From Bordetella genomosp. 13 (GTDB lineage: Bacteria; Pseudomonadota; Gammaproteobacteria; Burkholderiales; Burkholderiaceae_B), in NCBI RefSeq assembly GCF_002119665.1, contig NZ_CP021111.1:3348001-3412000 (forward strand): a DNA stretch of 64,000 nt. Reading direction: 5' to 3'. Positions 28,042 to 36,987 of the stretch are shown piece after piece. The position numbers and the translations under genes were made by a program. The notes beneath the pieces were generated by a model, which was not told the origin of the DNA, ran no database searches, and saw nothing but the letters and a program-made list of their open reading frames with translations. Position 1 is the stretch's first letter, and every line of letters starts with the position of its first letter.

Positions 28042-29396
28042 AGATGCTCCACGCGCAGGCGCGTGACCTTGGAACGCACGAACGGCATGGACTCGATCTG
28101 GCCGATGGCCAGGTCGACGTCGCCCTCGAGGGCCTCGTGCGTGAGGAAGATGATGTCGGCCCCGCCGATGTGCGATGGCTGCTGGATCATGGAGCCGATG
28201 GAGATGCTGCGGTCGGCCAGGATGCGGGCGATGTCGGCCAGCACGCCGGGCTGGTCGTCGACGCGCAGGCGCAGGTAATACGAGGTGCTGACCTGCTCGA
28301 TCGGCAGGATGGGCAGATCGGCCATGGCGTCGGGCTGGAAGGCCAGGTGCGGCACGCGGTTGCCCGGATCGGCCGTATGCAGGCGCGTGACGTCGACCAG
28401 GTCGGCCACCACCGCCGAAGCGGTGGGTTCTTCGCCCGCGCCCTGCCCGTAGTACAGCGTGGGGCCGGTGGCGTCGCCATACACGAGCACGGCGTTCATC
28501 GCACCCTCGACGTTGGCCAGCAGCCGTTCGGCCGGCACGAGCGCCGGATGCACGCGCAGCTCGATGCCTTCGGCGCGGCGGCGCGTGATGCCCAGCAGCT
28601 TGATGCGATAGCCCAGGCGCTCGGCGTGCTCGATGTCTTCGCGGGCCAGCTGCGAGATGCCCTCGACGTAGGCGCGCTCGAACTGCACCGGCACGCCGAA
28701 GGCCAGCGAGGCCAGCAGCGTCAGCTTGTGCGCGGCGTCCACGCCTTCCACGTCGAAGGTGGGATCGGCTTCGGCGTAGCCCAGCCGCTGAGCCTCGGCC
28801 AGCACGTCGGCGAACGGCAGTCCGCGCGTACGCATTTCGGACAGGATGAAATTGGTGGTGCCGTTGATGATGCCGGCGACCCACTGGATGCGATTGGCGG
28901 TCAGGCCCTCGCGGATCGCCTTGATGATGGGAATGCCGCCCGCCACCGCGGCCTCGAAGGCCACCATCACGCCACGCGCCGAGGCGGCGGCGAAGATCTC
29001 GTTGCCGTGCTTGGCCAGCAGCGCCTTGTTGGCGGTGACCACGTGCTTGCCCTGCGCGATGGCCTCGAGCACCAGCTCGCGCGCCAGGGTATCGCCGCCG
29101 ATGAGTTCGACCACGATGTCGATCTGCGGATCGCGCACCAGCGCCTGGACGTCGGTGGAGACTTCGATGCCGTCGCCCACGCGGCTGCGCGCCTTGGCCA
29201 CGTCGCGCACGGCGATGCGGGCGACCTCGATGCGGCGGCCCGCACGCCGCGCGATTTCCTCGGCATTGCGCGCCAGCACCGACCAGGTGCCCCCGCCGAC
29301 GACGCCAAGGCCCAGCAGGCCGACCTTCATGGGCTGCATGCCCTGTGCCGCGGGGGCGGCCGATTGCGGGTGCAGCGTTTTTACAGCCTGGTTCAT
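28038..29396 (-). CDS. hom: Homoserine dehydrogenase
   Basis: This 452-residue enzyme reduces aspartate semialdehyde to homoserine in the threonine, methionine and isoleucine pathway. It has an NAD(P) Rossmann motif GLGVVGGGT (29-37), the catalytic domain with [17 protein letters not shown] and [14 protein letters not shown], and a C-terminal ACT domain (about 375-452; [20 protein letters not shown]) that normally confers threonine feedback. The start is taken as the ATG overlapping the alaC stop (ATGA at 29393-29396); a start at residue 23 (MKVGLLGLG) cannot be excluded. It overlaps thrC downstream in the same way. Confidence 0.95.
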   Translation of the reverse strand: MNQAVKTLHPQSAAPAAQGMQPMKVGLLGLGVVGGGTWSVLARNAEEIARRAGRRIEVARIAVRDVAKARSRVGDGIEVSTDVQALVRDPQIDIVVELIGGDTLARELVLEAIAQGKHVVTANKALLAKHGNEIFAAASARGVMVAFEAAVAGGIPIIKAIREGLTANRIQWVAGIINGTTNFILSEMRTRGLPFADVLAEAQRLGYAEADPTFDVEGVDAAHKLTLLASLAFGVPVQFERAYVEGISQLAREDIEHAERLGYRIKLLGITRRRAEGIELRVHPALVPAERLLANVEGAMNAVLVYGDATGPTLYYGQGAGEEPTASAVVADLVDVTRLHTADPGNRVPHLAFQPDAMADLPILPIEQVSTSYYLRLRVDDQPGVLADIARILADRSISIGSMIQQPSHIGGADIIFLTHEALEGDVDLAIGQIESMPFVRSKVTRLRVEHL

Positions 29397-30580
29397 TTCA
29401 ACAGTCCATCCTTGCGGAACATATCCTTGATGCCGCGCACCGCCTGGCGGGTGCGCTGCTCGTTTTCGATAAGCGCGAAGCGCACGTATTCATCGCCGTA
29501 TTCGCCAAAGCCCACGCCGGGCGAGACCGCCACCTTGGCATCGGACAGCACGCGCTTGGCGAACTCGAGCGAGCCCATCGCACGGTATGGCTCGGGTATC
29601 CGAGCCCAGATGTACATGGAGGCCTTGGGCACTTCGACGTCCCATCCGGCCTCGTGCAGGCCGCGCGCCAGCACGTCGCGGCGGCTGCGGTACTGCTCGA
29701 CGATCTCGGAAACGCAGTCCTGCGGGCCGTCCAGCGCGGCGATGGACGCCACCTGGATGGGCGTGAACGTGCCGTAGTCGTGATAGCTCTTGATGCGCGC
29801 GAGCGCGTTGACCAGCTCGCGGTTGCCCACCATGTAGCCGATGCGCCAGCCGGCCATGTTGTAGCTCTTGCTCATGGTGAAGAACTCGACCGCCACGTCG
29901 CGCGCGCCCGGCACCTGCATGATGGACGGCGCCACGTAGCCGTCGAAGCAGATGTCGGCATAGGCCAGGTCGTGCACCACCAGAATGTCGTGCTCGCGCG
30001 CCAGGGCGACCACGCGCTCGAAGAACGACAGGTCGACGCACTGCGCGGTGGGATTGCTGGGAAAGCCCAGGATCATCATCTTGGGCTTCGGGATCGACTC
30101 GCGCACCGCGCGTTCGAGTTCTTCGAAGAAATCGACGCCCGGCGTCATGCGCACCGAGCGGATGTTGGCGCCGGCGATGACCGCGCCGTAGATGTGGATG
30201 GGGTAGCTGGGATTGGGTACGAGTACCGTGTCGCCCTGGTCCAGCGTGGCCAGCATCAGGTGCGCCAGCCCTTCCTTCGAACCGATGGTGACGATGGCCT
30301 CGGAATCGGGATCGAACTCTACCGAATAGCGGCGCTGGTACCAGTCGCAGATCGCCTTGCGCAGCCGCGGGATGCCCTTGGAAACCGAATAGCCGTGCGT
30401 GGTGGGGCGGGTGGAGGCCTCGACCAGCTTGTCGACGATGTGTTTAGGCGTGGGCCCGTCGGGATTGCCCATGGACATGTCGATGATGTCCTCGCCGCGG
30501 CGGCGCGCCGCCATCTTGAGCTCGCCGGTGATGTTGAACACGTACGGCGGCAGACGCTCGATGCGAGAGAACTTCCTCAT
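29393..30580 (-). CDS. alaC: AlaC-type aminotransferase
   Basis: This 395-residue class I/II aminotransferase carries its PLP lysine at Lys238 in [15 protein letters not shown]. The N-terminal [15 protein letters not shown] and [14 protein letters not shown] fit the AlaC branch (glutamate-pyruvate aminotransferase). In betaproteobacteria this gene is usually placed directly before hom and thrC. It may supply alanine, or act on other amino acids. It heads the three-gene operon alaC-hom-thrC with ATGA overlaps at both junctions. A 206-bp divergent gap to the Mth938-domain gene should hold its promoter. Confidence 0.92.
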   Translation of the reverse strand: MRKFSRIERLPPYVFNITGELKMAARRRGEDIIDMSMGNPDGPTPKHIVDKLVEASTRPTTHGYSVSKGIPRLRKAICDWYQRRYSVEFDPDSEAIVTIGSKEGLAHLMLATLDQGDTVLVPNPSYPIHIYGAVIAGANIRSVRMTPGVDFFEELERAVRESIPKPKMMILGFPSNPTAQCVDLSFFERVVALAREHDILVVHDLAYADICFDGYVAPSIMQVPGARDVAVEFFTMSKSYNMAGWRIGYMVGNRELVNALARIKSYHDYGTFTPIQVASIAALDGPQDCVSEIVEQYRSRRDVLARGLHEAGWDVEVPKASMYIWARIPEPYRAMGSLEFAKRVLSDAKVAVSPGVGFGEYGDEYVRFALIENEQRTRQAVRGIKDMFRKDGLLK

Positions 30581-30786
30581 GATGGGATCGATCCTGGGAT
30601 AGGGGCACGCGAAGGAGAAGGCGCGTGCAAGGACGCGGGCAGCACGGATCGCGCAGGGAAACCCTGTAATCTAGCGCAAGCCCGGCTGGGCGGCAAATGG
30701 GAACAATCCGTTCACTGCCCCCATATTTCCCTGCGGCGCTGCGTCATCCGATGCGCTATTATCGGGCCGTCTAGCGGAGTTTTTTA

Positions 30787-31242
30787 TTGAAGCTGCATAA
30801 CGATCCTGCGACGGCGCTCAATACCGTCACCGCATACGGTGATGGCTATATCGAGGTCAACCAGGTGCGCTTTTCCCATTCGGTCGCCTTCGGTCCCGAA
30901 GGCCCCGTCACCGAATGGCCGGCTCATACGCCGGCCGACATCACCCCCGCCCTTCTGCAGCAGGCCGCCGGCATCGAGCCCGCCGCGCGCGACCCCTTGG
31001 CGTTCCTCGACGAACCCGAGCTGACTCCCGCCCGCCCGGCCGATGCGCCCGAAGTGCTGCTGGTGGGCACCGGCCGCCGCCAGCGCATGCTGCCGCCCGA
31101 CACGCTGCGGCCGCTGCTGGCCATGGGCATCGGCGTCGAGTCCATGGACACCGAAGCGGCCGCCCGCACTTACAACATCCTGATGGCCGAAGGACGGCGC
31201 GTGGTCGTCGCCCTCATCCCTACCCACGGAGAAGATGCCTGA
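30787..31242 (+). CDS. Mth938-domain protein (DUF498)
   Basis: This 151-residue protein has the Mth938 fold signature: YIEVNQVRFSHSVAFGPEG near the N-terminus, then EVLLVGTGRRQRMLPPDTLRP and GVESMDTEAAARTYNILMAE at 80-130. Family members are small soluble proteins related to the respiratory complex I assembly factor NDUFAF3; the bacterial role is not established. The likely start is a TTG (30787), since KLHNDPATALNTVTAYG is family-like and no ATG lies nearby. A -10-like TATTAT lies 25 bp upstream. It overlaps the peroxiredoxin gene by eight bases. Confidence 0.8.
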   Translation: MKLHNDPATALNTVTAYGDGYIEVNQVRFSHSVAFGPEGPVTEWPAHTPADITPALLQQAAGIEPAARDPLAFLDEPELTPARPADAPEVLLVGTGRRQRMLPPDTLRPLLAMGIGVESMDTEAAARTYNILMAEGRRVVVALIPTHGEDA

Positions 31243-31708
31243 CATGCCCGCCCTGATAGGCAAGCCCGCCCCGCTGTTCGTGGCCGAAAGCACCATCGGT
31301 CCGCTGAGCCTGGAACAATGCCGCGGCCGCGCCGTCGTCCTGTATTTCTACCCCAAGGACAACACGCCGGGCTGTACCACGGAAAGCCAGGACTTCCGCG
31401 ACCTGCATGGCGATTTCCTGGCTTCCAGCACGGTGGTGGTGGGCATTTCGCGCGATACGCTGAAGTCGCACGAGAACTTCCGCGCCAAGTACGAACTGCC
31501 CTTCCCGCTCATCGCCGACACCGACGAGGCGGTCTGCAATCTGTACGGCGTCATCAAACAGAAGAACATGTACGGCAAGCTGGTGCGCGGCATCGAACGC
31601 AGCACCTTCCTCATCGACGCATACGGCATGCTGGTCCAGGAATGGCGCGGCGTGAAGGTGCCCAATCATGCCAAGGAGGTCCTGCAGGCCGCCCGCAGCA
31701 TCGGCTGA
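31235..31708 (+). CDS. Peroxiredoxin, Bcp/AhpC-TSA type
   Basis: This 157-residue thiol peroxidase has the peroxidatic cysteine Cys47 in KDNTPGCTTESQDFRDL. Bcp proteins often carry a resolving cysteine five residues later (CTTEAC); here that position is Ser/Gln, so the enzyme is probably of the 1-Cys type or uses a distant cysteine. It removes peroxides using thioredoxin or a similar reductant. The start overlaps the Mth938 gene by eight bases; a start at the second methionine (31244) is possible. It is followed by PhoH after 72 bp. Confidence 0.9.
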   Translation: MPDMPALIGKPAPLFVAESTIGPLSLEQCRGRAVVLYFYPKDNTPGCTTESQDFRDLHGDFLASSTVVVGISRDTLKSHENFRAKYELPFPLIADTDEAVCNLYGVIKQKNMYGKLVRGIERSTFLIDAYGMLVQEWRGVKVPNHAKEVLQAARSIG

Positions 31709-31780
31709 ATCCTTGCAGGTCCCGTTATCAAGGTCTCGTAGCCGCCCGGGCCTCACGGCCCACACAGGAGAGTGACGCGT

Positions 31781-33466
31781 ATGCCGCTTCCGAAGTTGCC
31801 CACCCGCCCCGCAGCCATCCTGACCTTTCCCAAGGGTGAAGCCGCCCGAACGCCGGCGCGGGTCGAGAAGCCCGCGACGCCGCCCGCCGACCTGTCTTCC
31901 GTCCAGCCCGAGCTGTCCGGCCTGACGCCGCTGCGCGCGCCCGTGGACGACGAAGTGTCCGTGGCGCCAACCCCGCTGCCCGCCGCCAAGCCGGCTGCCC
32001 AACCTCGCGCCGAGGGTGCGCCGCGCGCCGGCAAGGCAGCCGCGACGGGCGCGTCGCGCAAGTCCAAGGCAGGCGCCCAGACGGCCTCTCGCAAGCTGTT
32101 CGTGCTGGACACCAACGTGCTGCTGCACGATCCGTCCTCGCTGTTCCGCTTCGAAGAACACGACATCTTCCTGCCCATGATGACGCTGGAAGAGCTCGAT
32201 CACCAGAAGAAGGGCATGTCAGAAGTGGCGCGCAATGCGCGCCAGGTCAGCCGCTCGCTGGATTCGCTGGTGCAGGACGCGGCCGACCTGGACGAGGGCC
32301 TGGCGCTCAGCGCGCTGGGCAACAAGGACGCGACCGGCCGGCTGATGTTCCAGACGACGGCCATCCACAGCACGCTGCCGTCCGACCTGCCCATGGGCAA
32401 GGCCGACAACCAGATCCTGGGCGTGGTGCGCGCCCTGCAAGAAAAGTATCCGCAGCGCGAAGTCGTGCTGGTGTCCAAGGACATCAACATGCGCCTGAAG
32501 GCGCGCGCGCTGGGCATGCTGGCCGAGGACTACTACAACGACCACGTCCTGGAAGACAGCGACCTGATGTACACGGGCGTGATGCAGCTGCCCGAGGACT
32601 TCTGGAACCGCCACGGCAAGGACGTGGAATCCTGGCAGCAGGGCGGCACCACGTTCTACCGCATCCGCGGCCCGCTGTGCGCGCAATTCGTGGTCAACCA
32701 GTTCGTGTACTTCGAAGGCCAGATGCCGCTGTATGCGCAGGTGCGCGAAGTCAGCGGCAAGACCGCCGTGCTGGCCACGCTGCGCGACTACACGCACGGC
32801 AAGAACAATGTGTGGGGAATCACCGCCCGCAACCGCGAGCAGAATTTCGCGCTGAACCTGCTGATGAATCCCGAGTGCGACTTCGTTTCGCTGCTGGGCC
32901 AGGCCGGCACCGGCAAGACGCTGCTGGCGCTGGCCGCCGGCATCACGCAGGTGCTGGAAACCAAGCGCTATACCGAGATCATCATGACGCGCGTCACGGT
33001 GCCGGTCGGTGAAGACATCGGCTTCCTGCCCGGCACCGAGGAAGAAAAGATGCTGCCCTGGATGGGCGCGCTCGAGGACAACCTCGACGTGCTGAACATG
33101 GGCGACGGCGAAGGCGGCGGCGACTGGGGCCGCGCGGCCACCATGGACCTGATCCGCTCGCGCATCAAGGTGAAGTCGCTGAACTTCATGCGCGGGCGCA
33201 CCTTCCTGAACAAGTACCTCATCATCGACGAGGCGCAGAACCTCACGCCCAAGCAGATGAAGACCCTGGTCACGCGCGCGGGTCCGGGCACCAAGGTGGT
33301 CTGCCTGGGCAACGTGGCGCAGATCGACACACCCTACCTCACCGAGGGCAGTTCCGGCCTCACCTTCGTGGTCGACCGGTTCAAGGGCTGGCCGCATTCG
33401 GGTCACATCACGCTGCAACGCGGCGAGCGCTCGCGCCTGGCCGACTACGCGGGCGACGTGCTGTAG
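31781..33466 (+). CDS. PIN-domain PhoH2-type ATPase
   Basis: This 561-residue protein has a low-complexity Pro/Ala-rich N-terminus (1-100), a PIN ribonuclease domain from about residue 105 (KLFVLDTNVLLHD with Asp110; MMTLEELDHQKKG), and a C-terminal PhoH ATPase domain with Walker A GQAGTGKT (373-380) and Walker B YLIIDEAQNLTP. This is the PhoH2 layout, shown in other bacteria to have RNA helicase and RNase activity. The ATG at 31781 lies ten bases after AGGAG; the in-frame GTG nine bases earlier is too close to that site. A PdxA-family gene follows after only 4 bp. Confidence 0.92.
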   Translation: MPLPKLPTRPAAILTFPKGEAARTPARVEKPATPPADLSSVQPELSGLTPLRAPVDDEVSVAPTPLPAAKPAAQPRAEGAPRAGKAAATGASRKSKAGAQTASRKLFVLDTNVLLHDPSSLFRFEEHDIFLPMMTLEELDHQKKGMSEVARNARQVSRSLDSLVQDAADLDEGLALSALGNKDATGRLMFQTTAIHSTLPSDLPMGKADNQILGVVRALQEKYPQREVVLVSKDINMRLKARALGMLAEDYYNDHVLEDSDLMYTGVMQLPEDFWNRHGKDVESWQQGGTTFYRIRGPLCAQFVVNQFVYFEGQMPLYAQVREVSGKTAVLATLRDYTHGKNNVWGITARNREQNFALNLLMNPECDFVSLLGQAGTGKTLLALAAGITQVLETKRYTEIIMTRVTVPVGEDIGFLPGTEEEKMLPWMGALEDNLDVLNMGDGEGGGDWGRAATMDLIRSRIKVKSLNFMRGRTFLNKYLIIDEAQNLTPKQMKTLVTRAGPGTKVVCLGNVAQIDTPYLTEGSSGLTFVVDRFKGWPHSGHITLQRGERSRLADYAGDVL

Positions 33467-33470
33467 CGCC

Positions 33471-34457
33471 ATGGCACACAGCGCGCCCGTCGGCATCACC
33501 ATGGGCGATGCCGCTGGCATCGGCCCCGAGATCATCGTCAAGGCCTGCGCCCAGGGGCTGCGGGCGCCGGCGGTGGTCTACGGCGATGCCGGCACGCTGC
33601 GGCGCGCCGCCGAACTGCTCGGCGCGCGCGTCGAAGTGGCCGAGATCGCCTCGGTGCGGCAGGCGCGCGGTACGGCGGGCCGTATCGAGGTCGTGGCCTG
33701 CGCCCCCGCCCTGCCCGTCGACCTGCCCGCGGGCAAGGTCAACGCCGCCGCAGGCGCCGCGGCCTATGGCTATCTGTGCGCCGCCATAGACGATGCCCGG
33801 TCGGACGCGCTGCGCGCCATCGTCACCGCGCCGCTGAACAAGCACTCCATGCACCTGGCGGGCATCGACCAGCCGGGCCATACCGAGATATTGGCCGAGA
33901 AGTCGGGCACCGCCGACTACGCCATGATGCTGGCCAACGACGAGCTGCGCGTGCTGCTGGTCACCATCCACGTGGCGCTGTCGGAAGTTCCGGCGCGCAT
34001 CACGCAGGCGGCCGAGGTGCGCGCCATCCGGCTGGCGGACCGGGCGTGCCGCCAGATGGGCATCGTGCGGCCGCGCATCGCGGTGGCGGGCCTGAACCCG
34101 CACGCCGGCGAAGACGGCAAGTTCGGGCGCGAAGACCTGGACGTGATCGCACCCGCGATCGAACAGGCCCGCGCCGAGGGACTGGACGTGTCCGGCCCCT
34201 GGCCGGGCGACACCATCTTCATGCGTGCGCGCCGCGGCGAGTTCGACATCGTGGTGGCGCAATACCACGACCAGGGCCTGATTCCGGTGAAGTACCTGGG
34301 CGTGGACCACGGCGTCAACGTCACCGTGGGCCTGCCCTTCGTACGTACCAGCGTGGACCATGGCACGGCGTTCGACATTGCCTGGAAAGGCGTGGCGGAC
34401 CACGCGTCGCTGGTGGCCGCGTTCGACCTGGCGCTGGCGATGACGCCGCAGGGCTGA
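33471..34457 (+). CDS. PdxA-family 4-hydroxythreonine-4-phosphate dehydrogenase-like protein
   Basis: This 328-residue metal-dependent NAD dehydrogenase belongs to the PdxA family. It has VGITMGDAAGIGPEII at the N-terminus, metal-ligand histidines in NKHSMHLAGIDQPGHTE and GLNPHAGEDGKFG, and the YHDQGLIPVKYLG and VDHGTAFDIAWKG segments. It could make pyridoxal precursor, but canonical pdxA genes usually sit with surA and ksgA. Many bacteria have a second copy (PdxA2) in catabolic loci. The adjacency of an RraA-like aldolase, a Bug gene and a GntR regulator, convergent 24 bp away, favours a catabolic role. It begins 4 bp after PhoH and probably shares its transcript. Confidence 0.85.
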   Translation: MAHSAPVGITMGDAAGIGPEIIVKACAQGLRAPAVVYGDAGTLRRAAELLGARVEVAEIASVRQARGTAGRIEVVACAPALPVDLPAGKVNAAAGAAAYGYLCAAIDDARSDALRAIVTAPLNKHSMHLAGIDQPGHTEILAEKSGTADYAMMLANDELRVLLVTIHVALSEVPARITQAAEVRAIRLADRACRQMGIVRPRIAVAGLNPHAGEDGKFGREDLDVIAPAIEQARAEGLDVSGPWPGDTIFMRARRGEFDIVVAQYHDQGLIPVKYLGVDHGVNVTVGLPFVRTSVDHGTAFDIAWKGVADHASLVAAFDLALAMTPQG

Positions 34458-34481
34458 ACCGCGCGGCGCCTGGGCGGCAGC

Positions 34482-35150
34482 CTACTTTTCCTTGTAGTCG
34501 GGGCTTTGCAGCGCGTGATACTGGTGCTTGCTGCGGGCCTCGTCCAGTCGCGATCCGGCACGGATGGCGTCGCGGATCGCCGCCTCTTTGCGCGAGATGT
34601 CCTCGGCGATGTCGAGCAGCTCGGTCTCGCGGCTGCGCGGCAGCACCACCACGCCGTCCGCGTCGCCGCGCACGATGTCGCCAGGGCTGACCACCACGCC
34701 GCCGATGGTCACGGGTACCTGCAGCGCCTTGAGCTGGATACGGCCCTTGCCCGTGCGCATCCACCAGTCGCGGCTGAAAATCGGATAGCCGATGCCGCGC
34801 GACAGCGCCACGTCGCGGCAATTGCCGTCGATCAGCGTGCCGGCCATTCCGCGCCGATGCGCCATTTCGGTAAGGATGTTGCCCCAGGTGCCGACGTCGT
34901 CGCGGCCGCGGTTGTCGATGACGATGACGCTGCCGGGCTCGACGTCGTCGATGTACTCCCCGACGTGCCCCTCGGAGCTCGTGGCCGGCTCGTACTGCAC
35001 CGTGTACGCGCGGCCCGTCATGCGGAAGGACGGATCGCAGGGCTTGATCTTGTAGCACTGCCCGGCGATGCATAGGCGGTCGAGCGCGTCGCTCAGCGCG
35101 GCGCAGTCGAGTTCGGCGGCGCGGGCGACGTTGCGATCTTGGGTGGTCAT
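34482..35150 (-). CDS. RraA-like aldolase/decarboxylase family protein
   Basis: This 222-residue protein has the RraA/4-hydroxy-4-methyl-2-oxoglutarate aldolase fold. Diagnostic segments are LSDALDRL near the N-terminus, VIDNRGRDDVGTWGNILTEM, and GTLIDGNCRDVALSRGIGYPIF, which holds the metal and substrate Arg-Asp pair. It continues VTIGGVVVSPGDIVRGDADGV. Enzymatic members cleave 4-hydroxy-2-oxo-dicarboxylates such as 4-carboxy-4-hydroxy-2-oxoadipate; RraA itself inhibits RNase E. The C-terminal extension and catabolic context point to an enzyme. It follows the Bug gene by 24 bp in a probable two-gene operon opposite the GntR regulator. Confidence 0.85.
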   Translation of the reverse strand: MTTQDRNVARAAELDCAALSDALDRLCIAGQCYKIKPCDPSFRMTGRAYTVQYEPATSSEGHVGEYIDDVEPGSVIVIDNRGRDDVGTWGNILTEMAHRRGMAGTLIDGNCRDVALSRGIGYPIFSRDWWMRTGKGRIQLKALQVPVTIGGVVVSPGDIVRGDADGVVVLPRSRETELLDIAEDISRKEAAIRDAIRAGSRLDEARSKHQYHALQSPDYKEK

Positions 35151-35174
35151 GGCTGAAGGCTCCGTGATGGGTGG

Positions 35175-36140
35175 TCAATCGACCTTGATGTTGGCGTTTC
35201 GGATGACCGGCTGCCAATGCGCGATGTCCGCGTCCACCTGCTTGGCCAGGTCGGCCGGCGACAGGTAACTGGGTTGCGCGCCGGCCGCGTCCAGCGAGCG
35301 CACCACGGAAGGATCCTTCAGCGCGTCGCGCACCGCGGACGACAGCTTGTCGATCGCGGGTTGAGGCGTCTTGGCGGGCGCGAACAATGCCACCCAGGCC
35401 TCGAGCTCGAAGCCCGGGAAGCCGGCCTCGGCGGCGGTCGGCACGTCAGGCAGCAAGGGGGAACGCGTCTTGCTGGCCACCGCCAGGGCTTTCAGCTTGC
35501 CGGCATTGACGAAGCTGGCCACCGACGGCAGCGTCGCAACGATGCTCTCGACATTGCCCGCCAGCACGTCCTGCACCGCCGGGCCCGCGCCCTTGTAGGG
35601 CACGTGCACCACCTGGATCTTGTTGGTCTGTTTGAAAAGCTCCATGCCCACGTGCGGAACCGACCCGTTGCCCGACGTGGCGTAGTTCAGCTTGCCTGGA
35701 TTGGCGCGCGCGTACTCGACGTATTCCTTCAGTGTCTTCACGGGCACCGACGGATGCACCGCGACCACATGAGGCGACACTACCAGCATGGCCACCGGCG
35801 CGAAGTCACGCACGGGGTCCCAGTCCAGGTTCTTGAACATCACCGGATTGCCGACGTGGAACATCGAGTAGCCGGACAGCAACGTGTAGCCATCGGGGTT
35901 CGCGCGTGCGACGTTGTTGGCCGCGATGTTGCCGCTGGCGCCGGGCCGATTCTCGACAACGATGGTCTGCCCCAGGCTCTTGGACATGGCCGGTGTAATT
36001 ATGCGGGTGACCTGGTCAATAATGCCTGCCGGGGGCACGGGCACCGTCACGACGATGGGCCGTTCCGGAAACTGCGACAGCACGGGGGCAGAAACGACAA
36101 GACCAAGCAAGGCTGCGGCAAAGCGCGCGTAAGGGCGCAT
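35175..36140 (-). CDS. Bug-family tripartite tricarboxylate transporter substrate-binding protein
   Basis: This 321-residue periplasmic protein has a short signal peptide (MRPYARFAAALLGLVVSAPV, cleavage near residue 22) and the mature start QFPERPIVVTVPVPPAG. The usual PFPPGG ligand-loop sequence is replaced by PVPPAG, a mild variation. VENRPGASGNIAANNVARA and the ending PVIRNANIKVD are family features. Ligands of the family are carboxylates. It lies 24 bp before the RraA-like gene and is divergent from a GntR/FCD regulator, so uptake and breakdown of one hydroxy- or oxo-acid is a reasonable guess. Confidence 0.9.
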   Translation of the reverse strand: MRPYARFAAALLGLVVSAPVLSQFPERPIVVTVPVPPAGIIDQVTRIITPAMSKSLGQTIVVENRPGASGNIAANNVARANPDGYTLLSGYSMFHVGNPVMFKNLDWDPVRDFAPVAMLVVSPHVVAVHPSVPVKTLKEYVEYARANPGKLNYATSGNGSVPHVGMELFKQTNKIQVVHVPYKGAGPAVQDVLAGNVESIVATLPSVASFVNAGKLKALAVASKTRSPLLPDVPTAAEAGFPGFELEAWVALFAPAKTPQPAIDKLSSAVRDALKDPSVVRSLDAAGAQPSYLSPADLAKQVDADIAHWQPVIRNANIKVD

Positions 36141-36180
36141 GGTGTCTCCTGTGGTACCGTTGAGGGAACTGTAGAATTTC

Positions 36181-36210
36181 GTAAAAAATTTACACGCCCT
36201 CCGTAATTAC
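36181..36210. promoter_or_regulatory. Candidate GntR/FCD operators
   Basis: The inverted repeat GTAAA-AAA-TTTAC (36181-36193) and the perfect palindrome GTAATTAC (36203-36210) lie about two helical turns apart in the 89-bp gap between the Bug gene and the GntR gene. AT-rich dyads of this type are usual for FCD-class GntR regulators. They would overlap the promoters of both divergent genes. Confidence 0.55.
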
Positions 36211-36229
36211 ACAAGCTCGCGAATACCCC

Positions 36230-36901
36230 GTGACCCATGCCGCCGCCGCGCAAAGCCCGCAAGTCAATACGCCGGAACGCATCCGCGTGCTGATCGAACG
36301 GGAGATCGAGCAGGGCCGACTGCTGCCTGGCTCGCCGCTGGACGAGAAGGCCCTGGCACGCAGCTATGGCGTGTCCCGCACGCCGGTGCGCGAGGCGCTG
36401 CTGATGCTGGCGGCACAGAAGCTGGTCAAGATCGTGCCGCGCTCGGGCACCTACGTGCACCGGCCGGCGGCCGACGAGTTGATCGCGTTGCTGGAGTGCC
36501 TGGGCGAGATGGAAGGCCTGGCGGCGCGGCTGGCCGCCAGCCGCATGGCCTCGGACCAGCGCGACCAGTTGCGGGCACTGCATGCGCAGTGCGCCGAACT
36601 GGCCCGGCGCGGTGATCGCGGCTCGTACGAAACCGCCAACCTGCAGCTCCACGCCGCGATCCACCATGGCGGCGGCAACGCCGTCATCCTCGAACAGATC
36701 ACCAACGCGCGGCGCCGCCTGGCGGCCTTCCGACGCAATGTGTTCGACCGCCCCGGCCGCCTGCAGACTTCGCACGCGGAGCACGACCTGGTCGTGCAGG
36801 CGATCTGTGACGGCGATGCGCCAACCGCCGGCGACGCGATGCGCGACCACATCATCGGCAAGGGCAAGGCCTACGCCGACCTGGTGCTTGCAAGCCGCTG
36901 A
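36230..36901 (+). CDS. GntR-family (FCD subclass) transcriptional regulator
   Basis: This 223-residue regulator has a winged helix-turn-helix (about residues 17-80; SPLDEKALARSYGVSRTPVREALLML, then IVPRSGTYVH) and a helical FCD ligand-binding domain with metal-type histidines (LHAAIHHGGGNAVIL and ADAVRDHII-like C-terminus). The start is a GTG, since the only nearby ATG is out of frame. FCD regulators typically respond to carboxylic acids. It is divergent from the Bug-RraA pair and presumably represses it through the palindromes at 36181-36210. Confidence 0.88.
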   Translation: MTHAAAAQSPQVNTPERIRVLIEREIEQGRLLPGSPLDEKALARSYGVSRTPVREALLMLAAQKLVKIVPRSGTYVHRPAADELIALLECLGEMEGLAARLAASRMASDQRDQLRALHAQCAELARRGDRGSYETANLQLHAAIHHGGGNAVILEQITNARRRLAAFRRNVFDRPGRLQTSHAEHDLVVQAICDGDAPTAGDAMRDHIIGKGKAYADLVLASR

Positions 36902-36987
36902 ACGCCGCGACGCGCGATCGCGGCCCATCAGGGCGGCGCTGGCCGCGGTACTACAATAGGCGCCGCACTCAGCCCGCCCCAGTCATC

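Noticed and set aside
26632..28884. 750-residue fusion of thrC with upstream sequence
   Set aside because: The upstream part is an out-of-frame reading of hom. The ATGA start of thrC at 28041 and the family N-terminus give the true gene.
28044..29777. 577-codon frame on the plus strand opposite hom
   Set aside because: It is a high-GC3 shadow of hom and alaC, with no family features.
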